60,692 nt of DNA from Allocoprococcus comes (GCF_013300725.1 NZ_JAAIMM010000022.1:1-60692); one strand, 5' to 3'; positions 44,004 through 51,927 are shown, counted from the stretch's first letter. The notes: a model not told the origin generated them from the letters alone. Made by a program: numbers and translations.

Positions 44004-44033
44004 ATTATACTCCAGGGGTTCTTTAGGTGTCAA
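44004..44033 (-). promoter_or_regulatory. promoter of the ATP-grasp-racemase-Mur ligase operon
   Basis: On the minus strand TTGACA (44028-44033), an 18-bp spacer, TATAAT (44004-44009). Both hexamers are exact consensus. The start codon is 50 bases further on. Confidence 0.85.
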
Positions 44034-44042
44034 GGCATGGAA

Positions 44043-44088
44043 ACAGCTCTGAAAGTTTCCCGGGAAATTTTCAGAACTGTTTTTTTTC
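44043..44088. terminator. hairpin at the dinB 3' end
   Basis: CAG..CTGAAA.TTTC and GAAA.TTTCAG..CTG (44043-44080) form a long interrupted stem around CCCGGG, with eight T on the plus-strand side. On the minus strand it overlaps the dinB stop, followed by only a TTT, so dinB termination here is likely but weaker than for a plus-strand transcript. Confidence 0.55.
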
Positions 44089-45324
44089 ATCTTTCTTCTC
44101 TTTTTCTCTCTGCTCCAGAACACTACCCCGGATCACCGCATCCGCCCCATACCTTCCGCGGATCTCTCCCATTGCCGCACTGAGCTTTTTCAGCTTTTCC
44201 ATGCTCTTCTTCGGCTTCTCAGATTTCACCTTGAATTGCAGGTCAAACAGGCTTAGCTGTTCCGGTTCATCTTCATCCACAAGCTTCGCTGTGCGAACAC
44301 CAAGCAGTCTGATCGGCTCACCGTTCCACAACTCATCGAACAGGCTGCAGGCCGCCTCGTAGATCACCTGATCTGCACCGGATGCTCTGCCAAGCTGCTT
44401 CTGGTGAGATACATTCTGAAAATCACTGTAACGGATTTCCACACTAACCATATTGGCTTTCTGCCCTGCTTTCCTTAGTCTCTTTCCCACACTTTCTGCC
44501 AGAGAAAATAGAACCTTTTTTGCATCCTCTGCCTTTTCCACATCTTTTGGAAGTGTGGTGGAATTACCGACACCCTTTGCTGCGGTCTCCTCGGATTGCA
44601 CCTTTGCATCACCGATTCCATTTGCAAATTCCCACAGCGTTCTTCCATGACTTTTCAAATGGAATTCCAGAAGCTTCGGATCTGTCTGCGCAAGCTCACC
44701 AATTGTCCTGATTTCCAGCTTTTCCAGAATCGCCACACTGGACTTCCCTGCCATAAAAAGCTCACTCACCGGGAGTGGCCACATTTTTTCCCTGACCTCT
44801 TCCGGGAAAAGAGTGTGGGCACGGTTTGGCTTTTCAAAGTCTGATGCCATTTTTGCCAGAAGCTTGTTTGTCGAAATTCCCACATTCACGGTAAACCCAA
44901 ACTTTTCATAAACCTGGGCTTTGATTTCATACGCAGCCTCCACCGGCGAAGAAAAACGCTGTGCGATTCCGGTAAAATCCATATAGCACTCGTCCACACT
45001 GACCTGCTCGATTTCCGATGTATAGGTTCTCAGGAAATCCATCAGTCTCCGGCTGTACTCTCTGTACATCCTGTGATTTGGCGGATCCATGTGAAGATTC
45101 GGACACTTGCGGAACGCATTTACCACCGGCTCTCCCGTCCTGATGCCGAATTTCTTTGCCGAAGAAGATTTTGCCAGAACGATACCATGGCGTGATTCTC
45201 TGTCACCGCCGATGATCGCAGGGATCGTGCGGATGTCTACTTCGGCACCATTTTTCAGTTGTTCTACTGCCGTCCAGCTAAGATAGGCTGAATTGACATC
45301 TATGTGGAAAATAATGTGTGACAA
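44071..45324 (-). CDS. dinB: DNA polymerase IV (Y-family)
   Basis: A 417-residue error-prone polymerase. The start is TTG at 45322-45324, with GGAGGAAGCAGG before it, giving SHIIFHIDVNSAYLSWTAVE; longer frames lack a site. Catalytic Asp residues: FHIDVNSAYLSW and SVDECYMDF. Little-finger domain from about 235 (SVEIRYSDFQNVSHQK). The tail ends in EKEKKDEKKQF. It replicates past lesions at low fidelity. A structured repeat and a terminator lie upstream, then a 66-residue gene behind the invertible promoter, so read-through from that switch could raise dinB expression. Confidence 0.94.
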   Translation of the reverse strand: MSHIIFHIDVNSAYLSWTAVEQLKNGAEVDIRTIPAIIGGDRESRHGIVLAKSSSAKKFGIRTGEPVVNAFRKCPNLHMDPPNHRMYREYSRRLMDFLRTYTSEIEQVSVDECYMDFTGIAQRFSSPVEAAYEIKAQVYEKFGFTVNVGISTNKLLAKMASDFEKPNRAHTLFPEEVREKMWPLPVSELFMAGKSSVAILEKLEIRTIGELAQTDPKLLEFHLKSHGRTLWEFANGIGDAKVQSEETAAKGVGNSTTLPKDVEKAEDAKKVLFSLAESVGKRLRKAGQKANMVSVEIRYSDFQNVSHQKQLGRASGADQVIYEAACSLFDELWNGEPIRLLGVRTAKLVDEDEPEQLSLFDLQFKVKSEKPKKSMEKLKKLSAAMGEIRGRYGADAVIRGSVLEQREKEKKDEKKQF

Positions 45325-45349
45325 TCCTGCTTCCTCCTCTCCCCAAATA

Positions 45350-45475
45350 ATCGAGCAGGCTGACTCCTGCTCGATTTGTATACTTTGTACACCATCTCGC
45401 TTAACAGCCAGGTGATGTACATTCGCCAAATGTAGATCCTTGTGCAAGCACAAATCTGCACTTGGCTCATCGTAT
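45350..45475. repeat. structured intergenic repeat between dinB and the 66-residue gene
   Basis: Hairpin CGAGCAGG-CTGACT-CCTGCTCG lies near 45351-45373, an imperfect TGTACACCATC pair at about 45388-45422, then GCCAA..TGTAGAT with apex TTGTGCAAGCACAA and partner ATCTGCACTTGGC (about 45430-45465). The apex matches the repeat copy at 20395-20539. Confidence 0.6.
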
Positions 45476-45476
45476 A

Positions 45477-45521
45477 CACAAAAAATACGGAATATGATAT
45501 TCATTTTATCATATCCCGCAT
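45477..45521 (-). terminator. terminator of the 66-residue gene
   Basis: On the minus strand ATGCGGGATATGATA (45521-45507) pairs with TATCATATTCCGTAT (45499-45485), then TTTTTTG. It lies between the switch-controlled gene and dinB. Confidence 0.82.
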
Positions 45522-45542
45522 CCATTTTCATTATTTTATCTT

Positions 45543-45743
45543 TTATTTATCAAGCTTCCCGCTTACTTCATTCCATCCGCACGCAAACACATACTGTGCA
45601 AATTCTTCCAGCTGCTTTTCACTGTATGAACTCAGATCCATCCCTTTCAGCTTGTCTTCTACCGCTTTCTTATTGTATCTCAGATCGGATACATATGAAC
45701 AGTCTACTCTCTTTATCATGTCATCAAATATATCTCTTTCCAT
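45543..45743 (-). CDS. 66-residue protein of unknown function behind an invertible promoter
   Basis: A small, acidic, mostly helical protein (MERDIFDDMIKRVDCSYVSD ... LSSYSEKQLEEFAQYVFACG). I recognise no family. It has two Cys (about residues 15 and 54), no signal peptide and no membrane segment. The ATG at 45743 has GAGGGAG 4-10 bases upstream, so translation is well supported. Its start is 16 bp from the left 22-bp repeat of the invertible segment, whose promoter points at it in this sequence, and it has its own terminator. It is therefore the direct target of the switch. Its job could be regulatory, but nothing in the sequence shows that. Confidence 0.65.
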   Translation of the reverse strand: MERDIFDDMIKRVDCSYVSDLRYNKKAVEDKLKGMDLSSYSEKQLEEFAQYVFACGWNEVSGKLDK

Positions 45744-45759
45744 ATGCTCCCTCTTTTCT

Positions 45760-45976
45760 ACATAATGTTAATTATGTTGTAATATAAATCGTCCAAACTC
45801 AGTCCAACTATATTCTAGTCTGTATTACAAAGACTGTCAACATTAAAAACCGTTGCGGAAATACAAAACAGTTCTTTCGTTTTAATTATGTAAAAACTTT
45901 TATTTTTTCCTTTTTATTTTCATATTTTCGATTTAAAATACTTATATCAAAAACTACAACATAATTAACATTATGT
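45760..45976. repeat. 22-bp perfect inverted repeats enclosing an invertible segment
   Basis: The 22-bp sequence at 45760-45781 (beginning ACATAATGTTAATTATGT) is repeated exactly in reverse complement at 45955-45976. Each repeat is itself a near-palindrome (ACATAA and TTATGT around six bases), as expected for a tyrosine-recombinase core site. The enclosed 173 bp (45782-45954) is AT-rich and holds a promoter. The recombinase stop codon is 2 bp beyond the right repeat. Confidence 0.88.
45812..45840 (-). promoter_or_regulatory. promoter inside the invertible segment
   Basis: On the minus strand TTGACA (45835-45840), 17-bp spacer, TAGAAT (45812-45817). It faces the 66-residue gene as given; inverted, it would face the 3' end of the recombinase gene. 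The spacer starts GTCT and ends AGAC. Confidence 0.85.
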
Positions 45977-45978
45977 CG

Positions 45979-46818
45979 TCATTCTACAAGCATCTCTAAC
46001 ATTTCCATACTCTTTTTCCATTCCATAATTCCATCCGCAGCATAAATCCTTGTCACCTCGATACTGCTGTGTCCCAGAATATCCGCAAGCTGCACCAGAT
46101 TTCCAGTAACCCTGTAAAAAATTCTTGCAAACATATGTCTGAAATTATGCGGAAATACTTTTTCGGTTTCCACCCCGGCACTTACTGCAAGCTGTTTTAA
46201 TTCTCTCCATATATTCGACCGGTCTTTTTCATGACCCGATCTTGTTATAAACACATTTCCCTTTTGAATCCTGTTTTTTCTTATATAATACAAAAGTCTT
46301 TTTCTCAACTGATCCGTTAAAATAACCGGTCTGTATTTTCCTTTATTCCACACCTTCACAATTCCGCTTTGAACACTATCAACTGAAAAATATCTCAGCT
46401 CACTGATCCGGATTCCTGTCCCCGCAAGCGTCTCCATAATCATTACAAGCTGTTCCTTTCCCTGCTCTTTTGCTTTCCGCACCAGTTTGATATAATCGGA
46501 TTTCTGCAGTTCTCTTTCCATCATCTTTGAATTACAGCCCTGCGCACGGACTCTGCGGAGCTTCCATTTTCCAAGCCCAACAGCAAGTAAATACTGATTC
46601 AGTGCCACAAGCATCGAATTTACACTGCTTACTGCATAATGCTGTATCAGCCACTCCCGGTAAGCAAGCAGAAGTTCCTTATCTATTTCTTCCGCTTCTG
46701 CTGCATAGGAATAAAAAGTCGTCACATCCGTCATATATTTCTTCTTTGTTGCCTCCGAAGCTTCCCGCTCGATCAAATATTCCATAAAGATTTCTTTTTC
46801 AAATTCCATTCCGTTCAT
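45979..46818 (-). CDS. tyrosine recombinase, probable invertase of the promoter switch
   Basis: A 279-residue phage-integrase-family recombinase from the ATG at 46818 (AAGGAGGACACATT upstream; a longer GTG frame has no better site). SAM-like N-terminal core-binding domain at about 5-85 (YLIEREASEATKKKYMTDVT). Catalytic set complete: Arg in TGIRISELRY, Lys in VWNKGKYRPV, HNFRHMFARIF (HxxR), His in LGHSSIEVT, and the Tyr nucleophile in RIYAADG. Size and plan match XerC-like proteins and the stand-alone invertases that flip DNA in gut Firmicutes. Its stop is 2 bp from a perfect inverted repeat, so acting on that segment is the simplest role. Confidence 0.9.
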   Translation of the reverse strand: MNGMEFEKEIFMEYLIEREASEATKKKYMTDVTTFYSYAAEAEEIDKELLLAYREWLIQHYAVSSVNSMLVALNQYLLAVGLGKWKLRRVRAQGCNSKMMERELQKSDYIKLVRKAKEQGKEQLVMIMETLAGTGIRISELRYFSVDSVQSGIVKVWNKGKYRPVILTDQLRKRLLYYIRKNRIQKGNVFITRSGHEKDRSNIWRELKQLAVSAGVETEKVFPHNFRHMFARIFYRVTGNLVQLADILGHSSIEVTRIYAADGIMEWKKSMEMLEMLVE

Positions 46819-46883
46819 AATGTGTCCTCCTTGTTTTTTCTCTTTACTCACATTATTTCACAGATCTGAAATATTATTAACCG

Positions 46884-46924
46884 AAAAAGCAGCAGGACAA
46901 AAACTTTTGTCATTGTCCTGCTGC
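46884..46924 (-). terminator. terminator of the rhamnose operon
   Basis: GCAGCAGGACAA (46889-46900) pairs perfectly with TTGTCCTGCTGC (46913-46924). The minus strand ends in TTTTT (46888-46884). Confidence 0.88.
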
Positions 46925-47006
46925 TCATATCCGTCTATTTTCCTTAATTGATTCTAATTTAAATCCAGACTCTTTATCCAATCCCGAATTTCAAAATCAT
47001 TATCTT

Positions 47007-47828
47007 TTATTTTTCATATAAAAACTCTTCTGAAAGAGTAACATTAAAATCCTTAGCCAGATGCCTAAAATTATCAGGTGTAATTGTCTGCAGTTTATCA
47101 GGTCTCATTGACAGCATTTTTACCAGAATCTCTGCTGACTTTTCCGCTGTATGCATGAGTCCAAATGTAAGATCAAAATCCTCCCCTGCTGCAAACATTC
47201 CATGATGTGCCCAGATGGCAAGATCATATTTCTTCATAAGTTCACTTGTCGCTACAGCAATTTCTCTTCCCCCCGGAACCATCCATGGAACTACACCGAT
47301 TCCATCCGGAAATACTACCGGACACTCTGTTGCCATTTCCCAAAGTTCTCTTGTAAAGACTCTATCCTCAAGTGGAAGGACAAATGTAAGTGCTATGATA
47401 TTAGTCGTATGTGCATGATATACCACTCTGTAGTTTGGATTCTGAAGCTTCTTTACTTCGAGATTCATAAGATGGCTAGGCAGCTCACTTGTCGGTCTTC
47501 CACCATTCACAAGTCCCCATACGATACGGTAATTTTCGCCCTTTTCATCAAGCTCTATCATACAGATGGAATCCTCCGGCTTGATTATCACGTTTCTGAA
47601 ATATTTTCCGCTTCCAGTCACAAGGAAATACTCTCCGGCAAGCTCTGGCACTGTTGTTCCGATTGGCTGCCACTCCTTTGGCTCAAAATTCTCTCTTACT
47701 GACTCTACCTCATCTGCCTTCACACGATATGAGAGGTTTCCGCCATTTCTTTCGTGCCAGCCCTGCTCCCATCCGTCATTCGCCATACGTATAAATCCTT
47801 TTACAAATTCTGCATCTAAAAATTTCAT
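47007..47828 (-). CDS. rhaD: L-rhamnulose-1-phosphate aldolase
   Basis: A 273-residue class II aldolase splitting rhamnulose-1-P to DHAP and lactaldehyde. Features: GWHERNGGNLSYR near the start, the LVTGSGKYFRN phosphate loop, the zinc histidines in VVYHAHTTNII, and the C-terminal His in IWAHHGMFAAGEDFD. Length is that of RhaD rather than the shorter FucA. It is the last gene of the operon, before a strong terminator. Confidence 0.94.
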   Translation of the reverse strand: MKFLDAEFVKGFIRMANDGWEQGWHERNGGNLSYRVKADEVESVRENFEPKEWQPIGTTVPELAGEYFLVTGSGKYFRNVIIKPEDSICMIELDEKGENYRIVWGLVNGGRPTSELPSHLMNLEVKKLQNPNYRVVYHAHTTNIIALTFVLPLEDRVFTRELWEMATECPVVFPDGIGVVPWMVPGGREIAVATSELMKKYDLAIWAHHGMFAAGEDFDLTFGLMHTAEKSAEILVKMLSMRPDKLQTITPDNFRHLAKDFNVTLSEEFLYEK

Positions 47829-47931
47829 GATATTTTCCTCGCTTTTCTACTATATTTAAACTACTGTTTTATACTTGATCACCTGCGCAAAACCATACTA
47901 CACTGTACCTTTTATAGATATGACTATGTTC

Positions 47932-49368
47932 TTATCTGCATACAATATCAACCGGCACATCCAGTATCTTTGCCACCTTGAGTATTGTATCGATATGCCT
48001 GCCGACTGCTGCTGCCATGTGATGTGTAGGACCTGCTTCGCTCCATCGGTTACAGAATTCTCTTGCTCCGATTGAAAAGCGCGTTCTCATATTTGTGTCA
48101 CCAAATGTGAATATCGGGCCATCCTCGTTTACACCCTCTGCCACAACAAACTTAAATTTTCCGTTCATATCCTGTGTGATTCCAAGGTATGTTACAGCTC
48201 CGACAGGTGGATAGAACTGTGTCAGATATCCGCCGCCTGTTTTTCCGTGAAATACATCTACAATCTTCATGGTCGGCTTTTTTGCCTGTGAAATATCAGC
48301 ATCTCCCGAACCTGAATGTCCGATGATACAGATATCCTCATTAAAGTCGATGGAATACATCTCCGAAAGCTGGCCTGTACCGGAAATCGTTTTTAAAATG
48401 CTCATAGCCATAGCAACCTTCATATCTCCCTCAACTGCACAGGCTGTTCCCTGCTTTATAAGCATTGAAAACGCCGGTATCAGCATACTGTCAAGCTTTC
48501 CTGCTATTCCCTGGGCAAAACCGTCATAATGAGAGGCTATCATTCCAAGCTCTTCTTCCTTTACCCATTCTTCAAATGCCACAACATATTTTGCCATGTC
48601 CCATACAGTCTCAACTGTAGCTGCTTTATTGTCTTTGTCTGGTGCTATATCAAATGTCGCAAGTATATCCTCAGCCTTTGCCCTGATTGCGTTCTCATCT
48701 GTGATATGGTCAGCGATCGCCCACATTTTCTCCCAGTCAAACTGCTTTGTGTAAAGTCCCATGCGGTTATACAGATTGGTCTCATCGATATACAGATCCA
48801 TCATTCCCGGATATGGTCTTCCGATCTGTGCGATATTGGTATAGCGGAATCTTCTTCTGACCTGTGCTGCCTTGCACCACTGTGCTATCTCCGTTGCCAC
48901 ATAATCATCTCCACCTTCTACTACGCCTGTGATCACTGCATGTCTCTTCCCTGCTCTTTCAAGGTCTGCAACCATCTCTCCGACTGCTCCGCATGCATAC
49001 AGCTCACCCAGCCATTTCGGTGTGTCCGTATTCGCATAATCCGGTGCTTTGAGCTTTTGAACGTTCACCAGAACAACCGGCACATTTAAATCTCTGATTG
49101 CAGGAAGCATATTGTAGCTTGTCGCATATGTGAGAAGCTGTAAAATCACCAGATCCACATCTGCCGCCCTGAATTTGTCTCCTGCTTTCATTGAAAGCTC
49201 TTTTGTGGTAACAATTCCACCATCCACCAGCTCAACGGTATCCGGTATTGTCTTTTTAAAAGACTCATACTGTGCCTCGAACTCCGGAACGAGTGTCGGA
49301 AACTGTGGCAGGTATGCGCCGAGCGCTATCGAAAATACACCAACCTTTGCTTTTGTTTCTACTAACAT
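47932..49368 (-). CDS. L-fucose/L-arabinose isomerase-family enzyme, probable rhamnose isomerase
   Basis: A 478-residue protein from the ATG at 49368 (AAGGGAGAAAACAA upstream). It is of the fucose/arabinose isomerase fold, not the RhaA TIM barrel: MLVETKAKVGVFSIALGAYL, VELVDGGIVTT, the QLLTYATSYNMLPAI Rossmann-like segment, then the C-terminal active-site part with acidic and His residues around TACAVEGDMKVAMAM and ICIIGHSGSGDADI. It stands exactly where the isomerase should be between RhaB and RhaD, so rhamnose-to-rhamnulose activity is inferred from context. A fucose-type specificity cannot be excluded. Confidence 0.8.
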   Translation of the reverse strand: MLVETKAKVGVFSIALGAYLPQFPTLVPEFEAQYESFKKTIPDTVELVDGGIVTTKELSMKAGDKFRAADVDLVILQLLTYATSYNMLPAIRDLNVPVVLVNVQKLKAPDYANTDTPKWLGELYACGAVGEMVADLERAGKRHAVITGVVEGGDDYVATEIAQWCKAAQVRRRFRYTNIAQIGRPYPGMMDLYIDETNLYNRMGLYTKQFDWEKMWAIADHITDENAIRAKAEDILATFDIAPDKDNKAATVETVWDMAKYVVAFEEWVKEEELGMIASHYDGFAQGIAGKLDSMLIPAFSMLIKQGTACAVEGDMKVAMAMSILKTISGTGQLSEMYSIDFNEDICIIGHSGSGDADISQAKKPTMKIVDVFHGKTGGGYLTQFYPPVGAVTYLGITQDMNGKFKFVVAEGVNEDGPIFTFGDTNMRTRFSIGAREFCNRWSEAGPTHHMAAAVGRHIDTILKVAKILDVPVDIVCR

Positions 49369-49410
49369 TTGTTTTCTCCCTTCTTTTGATAGCAATTTTG
49401 CATTTATCAT

Positions 49411-50820
49411 TTATAAATTCGGACTATATTCTTTTATTTCAAAAGAATCGAAAATGCATTGTCTTGCAGCTTTTAAATCGTAAAGTTCTTTAGCTGCGAT
49501 CATTTGTGAAGCTATATTTCCTATCGCAGTGGCTTCGCCCGGTCCCGCGTAAACAGTCATTCCTGTTTCCTTTGCGGTAAGCTCATTCAGGTAAGCTGCA
49601 TTTGAGCCTCCCCCGACTACATATATATGCGAATATTGCTTTCCTGTCAGCTCCTCTATCTCGTGAGCAGTCCCTGCATAGCACCTTGCCAGGCTGTTAT
49701 AGATAACGGCTGCCACCTCTGCGACCGACTGTGGAATCTGCTGTCCACTCTCACTGCATGCTTTTTTTACTTCCTCTGTCATGCTTTCCGGTGCTAAAAA
49801 TCTGTCATTGTTCGCATCCACCACTGACTTTATATCCTCTTTTGCTGCCATCTCACATATTTCAGCAAAACTCATATCCTGTGCGATTTCTTTCTTTACC
49901 GACTGTATCATCCACAGTCCCATAATATTTTTCAGATAACGGAATCTGTGATCATAACCGCCTTCGTTTGTCAGATTGCACTTCATGCTGCCGACTGTAC
50001 AGTCTGCTTCTTTAAGCTCTGTTCCCATAAGTGACCATGTTCCTGAGCTGATATACAAAGCAGCATCCTCCTGCGTTGGAATAGCCATAACAGCGGACGC
50101 AGTATCATGCGTCGGTGGAAGAATGACCGTGCAGTTGAATCCCACCTTTTCCTGAATGGCATTTGTTAAGTCTCCCAGCTCATATCCCGGACTTTTTATT
50201 TCTAAAAACAATTCCTGTGGAAATCCAAGCTTAGCTATGAGCTGATGATCCCAGTCCTTTGTCTTCGCATTTACAAGCTGGGTAGTTGATGCATTTGTAT
50301 ATTCCTGAGCCTTCCTTCCGGTTAAAAGAAAATGGAAATAATCAGGTATCATAAGCATTGTCTTTGCATTTGCAAACATATCCGGATTTTGTTTTTTTAC
50401 AGCCATCAGCTGATAAATCGTATTAAAGATCTGTTTCTGAATACCGGTTCTTGTGTAAAGTTCTGTCTCCGGTACAAACTGATACACTGCTTTGTCGATG
50501 TCCTTTGTTCTGTCATCCCTGTAGGCAACCGCATCTCCAAGCATTCTGTCGTTTTCATCCAACAGGACAAAATCCACAGCCCATGTGTCAATTCCCATGC
50601 TGTGTGGAATTTTTCCCATTTTCAGACACTTTTTCATGCCTGTAAGTATTTCCTCAAAAAGTCTGTCCACATCCCACACCTTATGACCATCTTTTTCTGT
50701 CATGCCGTTTGGAAAGCGGTAGATCTCCTCAAGCACCATCTTTCCGTTTTCCATGTGTGAAAGCATATGTCTGCCACTTGAAGCGCCAATGTCAACCGCA
50801 AGATAATATCTTGTATCCAT
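49411..50820 (-). CDS. rhaB: rhamnulokinase
   Basis: A 469-residue FGGY-type kinase phosphorylating L-rhamnulose. Start YYLAVDIGASSGRHMLSH; GIDTWAVDFVLLDE; substrate Asp region ILPPTHDTASAVMAIP; ATP loops ISSGTWSLMGTEL and VVGGGSNAAYLNELTAKETG. The ASSGRH opening and the THDTASAV site match RhaB better than fuculokinase. It is the first enzyme gene of the operon. AAAGGAAC precedes the ATG. Confidence 0.94.
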   Translation of the reverse strand: MDTRYYLAVDIGASSGRHMLSHMENGKMVLEEIYRFPNGMTEKDGHKVWDVDRLFEEILTGMKKCLKMGKIPHSMGIDTWAVDFVLLDENDRMLGDAVAYRDDRTKDIDKAVYQFVPETELYTRTGIQKQIFNTIYQLMAVKKQNPDMFANAKTMLMIPDYFHFLLTGRKAQEYTNASTTQLVNAKTKDWDHQLIAKLGFPQELFLEIKSPGYELGDLTNAIQEKVGFNCTVILPPTHDTASAVMAIPTQEDAALYISSGTWSLMGTELKEADCTVGSMKCNLTNEGGYDHRFRYLKNIMGLWMIQSVKKEIAQDMSFAEICEMAAKEDIKSVVDANNDRFLAPESMTEEVKKACSESGQQIPQSVAEVAAVIYNSLARCYAGTAHEIEELTGKQYSHIYVVGGGSNAAYLNELTAKETGMTVYAGPGEATAIGNIASQMIAAKELYDLKAARQCIFDSFEIKEYSPNL

Positions 50821-50888
50821 ATGTGAGTTCCTTTCTTTTTTGTTCTCGGTGGTTCTGAATAATTACCTTTTTTCTGTACTCAATATAA

Positions 50889-50944
50889 CAAAAATAAGGA
50901 CAGCTTTTTAGAACCTCATTAGTTCAAAAAACTGTCCTTATTTT
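50889..50944 (-). terminator. terminator between the rhamnose regulator and rhaB
   Basis: AAAATAAGGACAG (50891-50903) pairs with CTGTCCTTATTTT (50932-50944), with more pairing inside (TTTTT/AAAAA, GAAC/GTTC). It should end the regulator message, so rhaB likely has its own promoter in the following 70 bp. Confidence 0.85.
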
Positions 50945-50949
50945 CCATC

Positions 50950-51927
50950 CTATCGTGTTTTATCTTTTATGTTTTCTTTTCTGTATTTGTGCGGTGTCAT
51001 TCCGTAACGCTTCTTAAATTGCCTGAAAAAATAGCTTTGATTCTCATACCCGACATCCAGGGCTATTTCTTCAATCGAAAGCTTTGTATCGCACAGCAGA
51101 AGAACCGCCATCTGAAATCTTTTTCTTTGCAGAAGCTCCTGAAAATTGTATCCGGTTTTTTGCTTTATCAGTTTGCTTAAGGCAGTCATAGACTGATTCG
51201 TATCCTCTGCAATTCTCGTCAGACTGGCATTTTTACAGTCACTGTTAATATATCCGAGCACTGCCTGGACGATCGTCTCCTTATAATCCATAGAAGAGTT
51301 ATGGCTAAGATTTTCCAGATGATTCAGCAGATACAAAAATACAATCCCCATGGAATATTGGTTTATTATATCTTCGTTAGCATATCCGTGCAGCATGGAT
51401 TCCACCATATTTTCCATAAGGTTTTCGACCTGCTCATTCTCCTGCAGTCGAAACAGAAGGTAATGCGAGACCGGATCCTTTTGTCTGAATACGCTTGTCA
51501 CAAACCGGGCAAGAACATTCTCTTCGCCAAGCATAGATAAAGGTACCTCAAAAAATTCAGGAAGTGCAATAAAATTTATACCTATGTCCTGATAATCCGC
51601 TCTTTTTATTGAATGCACCACCTGCTGGTTCAGCATCAGGACATCACCCTTATGAAGTACCAGCTCTTTTCCTTCTATGCAATGCGTAATACTGCCCTGG
51701 ATAACATACATAATCTCTACATAATTGTGTCTGTATTCCGGAAAATCGACAAAACGGCTATGCGGACGTACTGTAATAAGCTGTCCTCTGCCAAGCAGCA
51801 GTTCCCTGTCTATTTCCTCTATCTTTTCTTTCACATACAATTGTCTTTCAATGTCACCCTGACCGTCCAGATATTTCTGTTCTTCTTCCGATACCTTCAT
51901 TAGTTCATCCAACAGTTTCTGTTTCAT
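50950..51927 (-). CDS. AraC-family regulator of the rhamnose operon
   Basis: A 325-residue regulator. A cupin sensor domain sits at about 55-150 (HYVEIMYVIQG-like segment RHNYVEIMYVIQGSITHCIE, then HKGDVLMLNQQVVHSI). Two helix-turn-helices are at the C-terminus: LTRIAEDTNQSMTALSKLIK and IEEIALDVGYENQSYFFRQF, ending KKRYGMTPHKYRK. Context says it responds to rhamnose and activates rhaB onward, as RhaR/RhaS do elsewhere. GGGGATATTAT lies before the ATG. Confidence 0.88.
   Translation of the reverse strand: MKQKLLDELMKVSEEEQKYLDGQGDIERQLYVKEKIEEIDRELLLGRGQLITVRPHSRFVDFPEYRHNYVEIMYVIQGSITHCIEGKELVLHKGDVLMLNQQVVHSIKRADYQDIGINFIALPEFFEVPLSMLGEENVLARFVTSVFRQKDPVSHYLLFRLQENEQVENLMENMVESMLHGYANEDIINQYSMGIVFLYLLNHLENLSHNSSMDYKETIVQAVLGYINSDCKNASLTRIAEDTNQSMTALSKLIKQKTGYNFQELLQRKRFQMAVLLLCDTKLSIEEIALDVGYENQSYFFRQFKKRYGMTPHKYRKENIKDKTR

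Noticed and set aside
44043-44088. Plus-strand terminator as sign of an unannotated plus-strand gene upstream
   Set aside because: 43955-44042 has no coding potential on the plus strand; the T run is explained by the lysine codons at the dinB end on the other strand.
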